Assembly (NCBI GenBank): GCA_019188255.1
Contig: JAETXT010000004.1
Coordinates: 2,976,001 to 3,040,000, forward strand
Direction of reading: 5' to 3'
Length of the DNA stretch: 64,000 bases
DNA from: Verticillium longisporum
Lineage: Eukaryota; Ascomycota; Sordariomycetes; Glomerellales; Plectosphaerellaceae
Shown here: one piece after another, positions 33,218 through 42,606 of the stretch
How positions within the stretch are numbered: position 1 is the stretch's first letter
How the letters are laid out: each line of letters starts with the position of its first letter
Notes under the pieces: model-generated
The model's database searches: none
What the model saw: the letters and a program-made list of their open reading frames with translations, nothing else
What the model was told of the DNA's origin: nothing
Program-made: the position numbers and the translations under genes

Positions 33218-33681
33218 ATCTCTTATAAGACTCTATTATTAAGGACCCTATTATTTAGTAATTAAGCCGCTAAGAGGTATATCCTATTATTAATAAATTC
33301 GCCCTTAATATCTTAATAATACCTATAATATCGGTAGACTATAAGAGGGCATTTAGCCTCTCGAAGCTAACTCTAATATTATAGAGGTTAGGAATAGCTT
33401 TAAATATACTAGAAGAGCTTTAATACTTTAATAACTAGCTTTATTAAGGAGTAATTTAGCTAGGAGGGTTATATTAGGGCTCGATAGTAGCGAATCGTCT
33501 TAATACTATAGAATCTAAGTCTTAAATAGGCTAATAACTATTATAATAGCTTTATTATTAATTAAATAAATTAGATATTTATAAATAGGACTAAATAACT
33601 AAATCTATCGAATTCGGCGGACTAAATAACTAAATCCGATACCTATATTTAACTTATTTAGTCGGGGTGCAGTACTATATA
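33218..33681. repeat. AT-rich, RIP-like block (outer element, right part)
   Basis: Contains two direct copies of CTAAATAACTAAATC near 33593-33640 and ends in the right inverted repeat TCGGGGTGCAGTACTA. The host exon resumes at 33684. Confidence 0.75.
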
Positions 33682-35199
33682 TACTATTTACGAAGCTCTC
33701 CGGAATGGGGCCGACATCATCATATGCGGCCGAGTCTCGGATGCAAGCCCAGTCATTGCGTGCGCGTAGTATTAGTGGTCTTGGACTAGCACTGACTATG
33801 ACTAACTTGCCGGGGCCCTGATCGCAGGACACATAATCGAGTGCTCGGCATATGTGACTGGTGGGAACTTTGCTGGCTTCGAAGCGTACAACCTCGAGGC
33901 CTTCATCGAGCCCGGGTTCCCCATTGCCGAGGTCGCACGCGATGGCAGTTGCGTGATCACCAAGCATGCTGGCATAGGTGGCATGGTCAATGTCGACACG
34001 TGCAGGAGTCAGCTTCTTTATGAGCTTCAGGGGGATGTGTATCTAAACAGCGACGTGAAGGCCTACCTTAACCAGGTAGTCATGGAGCAGGTTGGAGCTG
34101 ATAGGTAATGACCACAACGGCTCATACTGTAAGCCTGTTCTGACATTGTCTAGGGTTCATGTCTCGGGCATTCGAGGTGCCCCTCCTCCCGCCACTACGA
34201 AACTGGCGATTTTCTACAAAGGCGGATACGAAATGCAGTTCCTGGTAAATGCCACCGGCTATGCTGTTGATGAGAAGTTCAAGCTGTTCGAAAAGCAAAT
34301 CAGGAGCAGGATAGACAACGAGGGACAGGCAGGGTTTAATGCCCTTCACTTCCAACAGTAGGCTGGATTCGTCTTGTACCTCGTCCCGACATAGATGCTA
34401 ATGATCAGCGCAGCATCGGAACGCCAGCATCCGATCCTCGAGATCAAAACAGCAGCACGGTCTACTTCCGAATTTTCGCGCAAGCGACGAATCTTCGAAC
34501 GCTGGCGCAGGTCGGTCAAGCTTTCAAGGACATATCGCTGAGGCACTTCTCCGGTAGGCTTTCCCGCTTGCGTGTAGAACCAAAGACAAGTGTGGTATCT
34601 GACGGAATCATCATACAGGCTTCCACAGTTCTCTGGATTTCCGCACCGCAGTGCCGCGCCCGTACCTGGCGTACTGGCCGTCCCTGTGGCGCCAGGCCGA
34701 TCTCGAAGAGCGGGTCTGTTTTGTGAAGGCCAACGGTGATGCCGAAGTCGAGCTCAGGGTGGCAAGACCTCCCAAGTACGAGCTGCTCGAGGATCGTGAA
34801 TCATATGATACGCCCTCGCCTTCAGTCTCGGCCTTGCAAGGAGAATCGCGCAAGGTTCGCCTCGGAGACGTGGCACTCGGCCGGTCGGGCGATAAGGGAT
34901 CCAATCTGAACTTTGGCCTCTTTGTCCATCGGCACGATGAATGGGAGTGGTTGCGCACCTATATGTCCATCGACAGGGTGAAGACGCTTCTTGGCGATGA
35001 GCTCAGAGCCGACTTTGCTGTGGAGAGGGTCGAGTTTCCAGGCATCTTCGCCGTGCACTTTGTGGTGTATGGCATTCTTGGCAGGGGTGTGAGTAGCTCC
35101 CATCGGCTGGACGGCTTCGGCAAGGGGTTCATCGATTATTTCAGGGACAAGGCTGTGGAGGTGCCCGCGAGTTTGCTGAACAATAAGAGTAGGATATAA

Positions 35200-35544
35200 G
35201 GCTGAATGAGTTAGATGTGGATTGTGATTGTTTTTTCGAGAAGATCCAGGCGCGAGGTGGATCCAATGTCTGGCCTCTGGTCTCATAATCTCGCTCGAAT
35301 CCTTCGGGCGGTTATGCGGCACCCGGAGATCTGACTACCCAATCTGGTCTGCTCCGGGGCCTTATTAGTGCCATCGTGACGGGTCCCCTGCATTAGGCTG
35401 ACGGAGGCGGATATTTGATAAGAAAACTCCAGATCGCTGAGGCGGATAAACGAGGTTTCTCGGCATTTCTTCCTTACCAGCACACAGCGTCGTCGATTTT
35501 CATTCACATTCAGTCACTCGTTATTGCTATTGTTGGCCCTCACC
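35200..35544. other. Intergenic, nothing recognised
   Basis: Between the AtuA remnant and the CFEM-like gene; serves as the promoter of the latter. No motif stands out. Confidence 0.5.
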
Positions 35545-36340
35545 ATGGTTCGTATCACCAATCTCGTGCTCGGCGTCATCGCCGTGGCTTCGGCCTCGAC
35601 CTCGGCGCAGTATTTCTCTCGCTACGACCAGGAGAAGCAGAATAAGGATGCCACATGCGACGTCAGTTTTTCCAGCCAAGATGAACACTGACGACGACGT
35701 TAATCACTGATGCATATGCAGAATAACTGCTACTTCAGGAGCATGTCGGGCTCCTGCGCCGATGACCCTGCTTGCGTATGCAACCAGAACGCCAAGCGCG
35801 ATGCACTCTGGTGCTGCTTGGCCAAGAACTGCGACTCAAATGTGCTACCTGGTGCGTCTCGGCTTCGCGTGAGCACCTTGTGGATGCAAAGACCATTCTG
35901 ACGAGAGATTTGCAGAGGCCATCTGGCGCCACGGAATGAACTGCGACGCCTTTGGGATCCCCATTCCAGAGGAGTTTGATGTGCAAGGCGTGTGTGGGAT
36001 CCCGTGGACCTCGACGACATCAACCAAGGCCGCCACCACCACGCCCACCCTTGAGTCGAGCTCGGCCGAGGCCGGTGAGTCGTCTGCCGCTGCCGCCACC
36101 GGCAATGGGTCCTCGGCGACGGCTGCCGTGACTACCACCACCGGGGCCGCGTCGTCAGCTGACGAGAGTGCTGCCCCCACGACCGCCGCGCCCGCGACAA
36201 CAAGTCCGGCGTCCTCTGGAGCGGAGGCTTCGGTTGCGAGCGAAGCCGCGACGACAGCTGCTTCCCCTGCGGCTGGAGCTGGTCCTGTGCAGCCTGGATT
36301 TGGTGTCTTGGCTGCTGTTCTGGGCATGATGTTTTGGTGA
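35545..36340 (+). CDS. Small secreted CFEM-like, GPI-anchored protein
   Basis: Exons 35545-35661, 35722-35851 and 35916-36340; 223 residues, frame intact. An N-terminal signal peptide (VLGVIAVASASTSA) is followed by a cysteine-rich domain with ten Cys, in the arrangement C-x8-C-x5-C-x-C-x10-CC-x4-C, close to the CFEM pattern but with an adjacent CC pair. Residues about 105-200 form a Ser/Thr/Ala-rich, probably O-glycosylated stalk. The C-terminus is a hydrophobic tail (FGVLAAVLGMMFW) behind small residues, as for GPI attachment. Such proteins sit in the cell wall or membrane; some bind haem, others act at host interfaces. Role here unknown. Confidence 0.8.
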
Positions 36341-38188
36341 TGGTGGGGCATCTAGCTGGATACCTTGGCAGGTGGTACAAGACGAATACATCATTGTCAA
36401 ATCCATGGTTCTGAAGCTTCATGCGCTGCACGAGAGCGGCACTTGGAGGTCTCGTGATGTGTTGCTGGGAAAGCCATGTCATCCCATGTCATCTCAAGCC
36501 AAGTTCCTAGGAATGCAGACTGTGCCGACAAGTTGAATTCACACTCCTGCACCAGGGGCCAACGGGCCGGGCGGGTTTGAGCTCATCGGGAACACTGTAC
36601 GCCAGTATCGGATAACGCTGACGAGTAGGGCGCTGATTGGCACAATTGGGTGTAAGAGTTACGGGGGTTGGCAACCCTGGCCACCACTACCTTGGGCCCA
36701 GCCTCGTGTCTGTCTCTCATATGCCTTTCTCTTTTCGACGACTTCCTTTGACATTGGCCATCTGGTAATGGCTGCATTGTGAACCAGCCCAGTGCGATCT
36801 TGGCTCACTTCCAATACTCGTATGCCGCACGTATGAAGGGTTAGACGCGAATAGCAAAGTCCGGCTTGGCGAGGGGTTCAGGGGTTTGGCTAATGCGGAG
36901 GAAGTATGGCATCCAGTAGGCTTAGGTACCTTGGATATCGTAGTGGACATGACTTTCCGGATGGCTTATTCCTTCTCATATTTGCTCTGTTTGTTCAGTC
37001 TTGTCCCTATGATGTATTTTTGGTGGCGCGGACAACCCGGGACGGAACATCTTGACGCAGACATCGGAGGCGACTTTACAAACCCCACTGCCACCAGATA
37101 AACTTCTGCCGCAGCCTGTTCTGCCAACCAATGGTCTACCCCTAGATACGTCTTAAGCTATGTAGATCCTGAATGACTGCCATCTACCGCCCCGACCCTG
37201 GTCAAGGCCCTGCTATCCCTCGTCTGACATGCATTTAAGAAATCCGTGCCTCATGGCTGCGTTGCAACACTGCATCAGATGGGCAACCGACAATCTCGGC
37301 ACTGCCCGCTTCCCAAGTCCATGACATGACTATGAGTTTCCTGACTGGCGGCGCTGGTCAAACACAGAGACACCCAGCCAAGTGACCGGCCGCTCAGCCG
37401 GACATCAAGTCAAGTGCTTGACTCGACTCGAGTTGACGATCTCTTGCCCTCGCTGCTGGCTTCCCCGAGCTACCGACCACCGGCGCCGGCTGAATAGGCT
37501 GGCCCTCGGCCTGCTGGGAGGCCGCTCCTGTCACCCTAGGCAGTCTTTCAAGTCGGGGAATAATTCAATATTCAAGGTAGAGCGGCAGTGTACTCCATAC
37601 GCCACTGACTCAATCCTGGGGAACGAAGTGCCATTAAGAACCGATATGCGGGGGAGACGTACCCCCTTGTCCACGCGAACCTCCGCATCTACGCCCCCCC
37701 GCATCTCCATATCCCCGTCCCGACGGCTACAGACCTGGAGCTGTCCCACTTTGATCGTCACAACGTCCTAGGATCGCCATCGCTGGCTGCCCAAACCGTG
37801 GATAATATGCCATCTTGGCGCAACCATTATGGGGTCTCTCCACCGCTCGCACCGTCGTCCAACCAAGCCTTGACATCGGGCCTTCAACCAAGATGCTGCC
37901 AAGCCTGCAGCGTCGCTTTCCATGCGACACGCCCGCCCGGCTTGCGATACTGTCCATGGGGTGAGGGAAGGGGGAATTGATAGACATGGGGTTAGGCGTG
38001 GTCTGGGAATGCATATAAGGCGAGAGTGCCCGGGTTTTCTGCTTCTGATGATCGCCGTTTTTAAGGAGCTGTCTTCAACCTAAGGGCTCTCATACCCAAT
38101 CCACTGTTCTATAGCTGCACTTCTCAACTGGTTGTCTATCATCAGAACTTCACCTCATCTGCGAGCCCCTCTGCCAGAAATCGTCATC
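36341..38188. other. Long intergenic stretch, nothing recognised
   Basis: About 1.85 kb. Open frames at 36886-37101, 37382-37771 and minus counterparts overlap and carry no known domain. The last 200 bp is a pyrimidine-rich promoter/leader of the sugar transporter gene (TATAAGG near 38013). Confidence 0.45.
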
Positions 38189-40223
38189 ATGGTCGTCCAC
38201 AGTAGCGGCCGCAAGGCTGAGACGGGTGCTGCCGACCCCATCATCACCCGCATCTCCGAGGAAGACAAGGTCGCCTGGTACAAGAAGCCGAACCTGCGAT
38301 ACCTTTACCTCATGCTCTTCCCAACGTGCATGGGCATCGAGCTGACGTCCGGCTTCGACTCCCAAATGATCAATGCTCTCCAGATGGTCAGCGCATGGAA
38401 AGACTGTACGTACACGAATGGGCGGGTCGAGTTTTGAAGGGTATGCATGTCTGACCCTCCGCCTGACTAGACTTTGGCTATCCTACCGGAGCTCTGCAGG
38501 GCATTATCGCTGCTGCGTACTCGCTCGGCGCGATCCTCTCTCTGCCCTTCATCCCGTATGTCAACGATAGGTGGGGCCGCCGATGGTCCATCTTTGGTGG
38601 CAGCACCATCATGATCTTGGGTGCCCTGCTCCAGGGTTTCTCGACGCACGGTAGGCTATTCTCATTTCGTGCTTGAGCAGTAAAAGTATTATATCTGACT
38701 GTCAAAAGTTGGCATGTACATCGTCGCCCGCCTCATCCTCGGATTTGGTATTCCGACTTGTATCGTGTCCGGCTCGTCGCTCATTGGCGAGCTCAGCTAT
38801 CCCAAGGAACGACCGGTTCTGACATCGCTGTTCAACGTTGCCTACTTTGTTGGCCAGGTGAGTCAAGTATATATCGGTGACGGACTATTTCCTGACCGGT
38901 ACTAGATCATGGCTGCTGGTATTACCTTTGGCACAAACACCATCAGCAATGACTATGCCTGGAGGATCCCTTCGTGGCTGCAAATCTGCCCGTCTCTCCT
39001 GCAGATCACTTTTGTTTTGTGAGAGCCCCTCTGCAGCGTTTCCAGGACAAGACCACTGATATCTGTTCGGCAGCTTCCTCCCCGAGAGTCCCCGCTGGCT
39101 GATCGTCAATGATCGCATTGAAGAAGCCAGAGAGGTGTTCATCACGTACCACGCCGAGGGCGACCGCGACTCGGAATTTGTCAAGGCAGAAATGGCACAG
39201 ATTCAGACAACCATTCGGATCGAGATGGACACCGCCAAGATGAGCTGGATGGATATCCTGGCCACTGCCGGCAACAGGCGTCGAGCTCTCGTGACCATGT
39301 TCCTCGGACTGTATGTCACCATTTCAAGCACCGCACCTTTTTGACATCATCTGCTAACACGGGCCCCCAAGCTTCACTCAATGGTCGGGCAACACGCTCA
39401 TCTCCTACTATCTCGGCACCATCCTCGAGAAGATCGGCTGGACGAACACGCAGGACATGCAGAAAGTTAACCTCGGCATCGCAGGCTGGAGTCTCATATG
39501 CGGCACCACCGTGGCCCTGCTCGTCCGTCGCTTCCGCCGTCGCGTCATGTACATGACCTGCGTCCTCTCTCTCCTCTGCGGTACGTCTGGCCCTCCCCTT
39601 TCCACCCATACACATGAACCAAACAGCTGACGCAGCATAGTCTACATCGCCTGGACCGTCTCCATGGAGCGCGCGATGCACGCCAACGAGAACAACTACA
39701 TCAACAACGCCGCCTCGACGGCGACCCTCTTCTGGATCTTCGCCTACTCGCCCGCCTACAACATTGGCTACAACGCCCTGACCTACACCTACCTCGTCGA
39801 GCTGTGGCCCTACGCGCTGCGCTCGCGCGGCATCGCCTTCTTCCAGCTCTTCGGCCGCCTGGCCGGCTTCTTCACGACCTTTGTCAACCCCATCGGCATG
39901 GACAATGCGGGCTGGAAGTACCTCATCTTCTACTGCTGCTGGCTCGCCTTTGAGGTTGGCTTTGTGTGGTTCATGTTCCCCGAGACGGCGGGCCGGACGC
40001 TCGAGGAGCTGGCTTTCTGTGAGTTGACCTGCATTTGGCTGTGCTGGGGGACGTGGTTTGCTAATTTTCGAGGGCAGTGTTCGAGGACAAGCATTTTGCG
40101 GAGAACGCAAACATGGCTGTCGAGAAGGCTGTGCATGAGGATGTGCCTGGGGCGCAGAGGCCGCTGGGGGATGAGAAGGAGCTGGGCGCAGGGGAGGTGG
40201 AGGATGCGGGGAGGAGGGTTTGA
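38189..40223 (+). CDS. MFS sugar transporter (lactose/hexose permease-like)
   Basis: Plasma-membrane sugar porter of the MFS. Eight exons: 38189-38405, 38471-38650, 38709-38857, 38906-39018, 39074-39310, 39372-39580, 39641-40020, 40080-40223; 542 residues, every junction in phase. Landmarks: GFDSQMINALQ in helix 1, RWGRRWSIFGG (motif A, loop 2-3), RLILGFGIP near helix 4, FLPESPRWL (the PESPRWL sugar-porter signature) before the central loop, YALRSRGIAFFQ in the second half and VWFMFPETAGRTLEEL (PETKGRTLEE signature). Fungal proteins with this pattern are often annotated as lactose permeases; the true substrate is not readable from sequence. Confidence 0.9.
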
Positions 40224-40961
40224 GGTGGTACACAATTTTGCGATAGACTGCTGTGGGATTGGATATATGAACTTTGGATGGTCAGGTATATGAATTGCAC
40301 ACTTTGCCTTCTCTGTGGAATACACTGATTGAATCGTTTCATGGTGTTGAAGGTGCATGTCGGGAAGGCTCGCATTGCTCCAAGTCAAGCGTACTCTCTG
40401 GAGTCGGCAGGCATCTCCAAATTCGTTCTGGTACATCACAAATAACGAGAAAGATTCTATGCTTAGTCCTTGTGAATTGTATTCGACATGCGTTATATTA
40501 CTCCCTGGGTCATGGTAACTGCCTTATACAATTCTGCCGTCATGTTGTTGTCGTATATTTAACGGAGGCTGTAGTTACTGTGTCTGCTTGAGTAACGAAG
40601 TATTATCAAGTTTGGGACCACGGACCAGTAATTCGTCATATGCTTGCGACATGTTTGCGGACAATTGTGGACAGTGAGCTCAGTAATGTCATGCGATATT
40701 GATAAATAGATCGCCTGGATGAGTTATGCCATTTTGCACAAACGGAACACTTGGCATGGTAGGAAGCATGATCAGATGCACCTGGGCCTGCATTTCACGG
40801 CATGTGCTGAACGACGATGCTGCCCTGAAGCCACTGCCCAAGACCTCCGCTGAAAGCGGTTCTGGCCTGCTTGGCCTGCAGTATGACTAGTACCGGCGAC
40901 GGAGTAGCATGAACCACAAAGATGGAGAAGATATGATTGTTCGATTGTAACGTGCTCCGCT
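40224..40961. other. Convergent intergenic stretch, nothing recognised
   Basis: Holds the 3' ends of the sugar transporter and of EMC4. No supported gene or repeat. Confidence 0.5.
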
Positions 40962-41582
40962 CTACAACGCAGCAATGGCATTCTCCAGCGGCTCCCTCAC
41001 AGTCTCCCAGCCCAACCAGTCTGACCGCGTCGTCGGCAGCAGCCCCATCGCGTTGACTTTCCACACACCGACGGCGAGCGCCAGCACCTGCATGGCGAGA
41101 TAGGCCATCTTGACCTGGAACATCTGGCCCTTGTTCGTGTCGGACTCGAAGCGCTCAAAGGCCGAGTTGACGGCGAAGAGGCCGGTGATGGGCGTCTTGA
41201 AGGCCATGAGGACCATCATGATGCTGAAGATCTGGAGGGAGTTGCCGGACATGTACATCATAATGGCGGTCATGGGCAGGTTCTTGGCGGGGGCGAGGGC
41301 GACCTCCCAGGCCTTTTTGACCTTGAGCGTGTCCATCTCGGCGGGGGTCGGCTGCTTGCGTGGCGTGTGCTTGACATCTTTCTGCTTCTGTGGGAGCTGT
41401 CAGAGGGGCCACTGAAAGAGGGGAACGACGGAGTGAGGACGTGAGGTACGAACCTTGGAGCCGGAGGACTGGGATGAAGGGTAGCCGTTCGGGTCGGAAA
41501 TGCCGTTGACCTTCTGCTTGGAAGCGGGGGGGGAGTGCAGCTGAGAGACCCAGCGAGGGGTGTCGCCTTTGACGAGAGACAT
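40962..41582 (-). CDS. EMC4: ER membrane protein complex subunit 4
   Basis: Part of the EMC insertase that places transmembrane segments in the ER. Exon 1 41582-41454, intron 41388-41453, exon 2 41387-40962; 184 residues. After a hydrophilic N-terminus (MSLVKGDTPRWV) come KKAWEVALAPAKNLPMTAIMMYM and the conserved GNSLQIFSIMM, then membrane segments around FKTPITGLFAVN and the LAMQVLALAVGVWKVNAMGLLPTTRSDWL end, all typical of EMC4. Frame intact. It diverges from the beta-adaptin gene. Confidence 0.9.
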
Positions 41583-42606
41583 GGCGTCGGATTGTTGGGT
41601 TGACCGGGGATTGCTGGTGGTCGAAGCAGGCAAGACGCTGACAAGGCTGAGCTGGATTGATGAGGGTGGAAACAAGCTCGCGATGCACAGGGCTCGAGGC
41701 AACGTCGAAGCTGGCCTTGCGCATCCGCATCAGTCAGCGCGCCCCACCTCCACCTCCCACTGAGCTCTGAACTGAACAGAGGGCGGGTGCCAGTGCTTTC
41801 GCTTAGCTTATCGAGCACGGCGATAACATGTCGAACCCCACCGGCAGCACCGGGAACGCTGGAGCTCGACACGAGGTCCAGGCTCAGGGTCAGGGGACTC
41901 GACATTGGACGGGGGAAGGGCCATGGATTGGAATTCTCCCCTATTCCTGTCCGACGGTGCTGCATCTGCTCGCGACAACTCCAACAACATCCGACGACCT
42001 GCCTTTGCGACAGGCGCTTCTCACGATTCACAGACGTCGGAACAAGCTCGACGACAATCCTCAGCTCATCCCACCCCCTACGAGCCATCGAATCCATTGG
42101 ACGGTACCCACCCTCTAGAGCCAACAGACAGACAGACACAGAGCACATCCGACCCCCCCCCCCCCTTGGCTTGCGCAGTGCTGCAGACTTTCGACTCTTT
42201 GGGCGACCCATGTGACATATTACCTATCGACCCCCGCCATAGCCATCAAAAACAAGAAACCCAAACGAACAACTACCTACCTTGGCCTGGCTGCCGCCTC
42301 CCGCCGGCCGCAGCACCTACGAACCCTCCAATTAGGGAGACTGGCCGAAAGCTCTACCCTCAGGTGCCCTGGTCCCCCTCCCAGCTCGACGTGAGGGGTT
42401 GCTTTGTCTTGGGTTGGTGTGCCGCTCTATCGCCCACCCCCAGCCTTGATCGTCTGTGTGTGCGTCTGCGCGCGCGCAACCTACCTGTCTCTCGGAACCG
42501 AGGCAGACGTACCAGATACCAAGACAGGCTTCTGGGCTTAGCTGAAAGTCTTGGGCCGTGTCCACCACCCCCCTTTCCCCTTCGACGTGTGTGACGACCA
42601 CCCACC
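41583..42606. other. Divergent promoter region
   Basis: About 1 kb between EMC4 and beta-adaptin. Open frames on both strands overlap and are not credible. A C13 homopolymer begins near 42157 and the last 200 bp is C/T-rich as in many fungal leaders. Confidence 0.5.

Larger units (their letters stand above)
17627..33681. mobile_element. Nested transposon insertion (outer TIR element with three inner elements)
   Basis: The outer element's ends form imperfect inverted repeats: left TAGTAATGCACCCCGA from 17629, right end reading TAGTACTGCACCCCGA on the minus strand. A TA (or ATACT) is duplicated at the two host junctions. The outer DNA itself survives as four AT-rich blocks (17627-18101, 22726-23830, 30292-31353, 33218-33681), about 3.1 kb in all, with ATTTAGTTATTTAG-type subterminal repeats near the right end and one copy near 17705. 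No transposase can be read from it. A Tc1/mariner-like or other TIR element is possible; superfamily is undetermined. Confidence 0.75.
16905..35199 (+). pseudogene. AtuA-like (acyclic terpene utilisation family) gene split by a 16-kb transposon nest
   Basis: Left exons: 16905-16983, 17042-17116, 17171-17349, 17405-17626. Right exons: 33684-34104, 34154-34357, 34414-34553, 34619-35199. Family landmarks run in order across the gap: VRPVRIANCSGYHG, GDYLAEVNIANNAEAF, AINGGALNPQGLA, VSGDDILPQL, LPHLDAANPHI, IVSANAYLGA on the left; GADIIICGRVSDASPVI, LAGALIAGHIIEC, YVTGGNF, HVSGIRGAPP, FSGFHSSLDFRT and the C-terminal ARSGDKGSNLNFG-type segment on the right. Removing everything between the TA at 17625-17626 and the TA at 33682-33683 restores ALRNGAD in phase, and with one base restored near 17586-17593 the exons total 633 codons plus stop. 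The right exon also has in-frame stops at 33767, 33773 and 33803. AtuA proteins are tied to citronellol/geraniol catabolism in Pseudomonas; the exact fungal reaction is not known to me. Confidence 0.85.

Noticed and set aside
33762..33833. An intron with a CTAAC branch site and GCAG acceptor covering the stop codons in the AtuA-like exon
   Set aside because: It would remove LAGALIAG, which I regard as conserved coding sequence, and the exon sum is a multiple of three only when it is kept. It remains the main alternative.
41270..42211. 313-codon minus frame upstream of EMC4
   Set aside because: Low-complexity promoter DNA between two divergent genes; no motif, and it overlaps EMC4 exon 1 and intron in the wrong frame.
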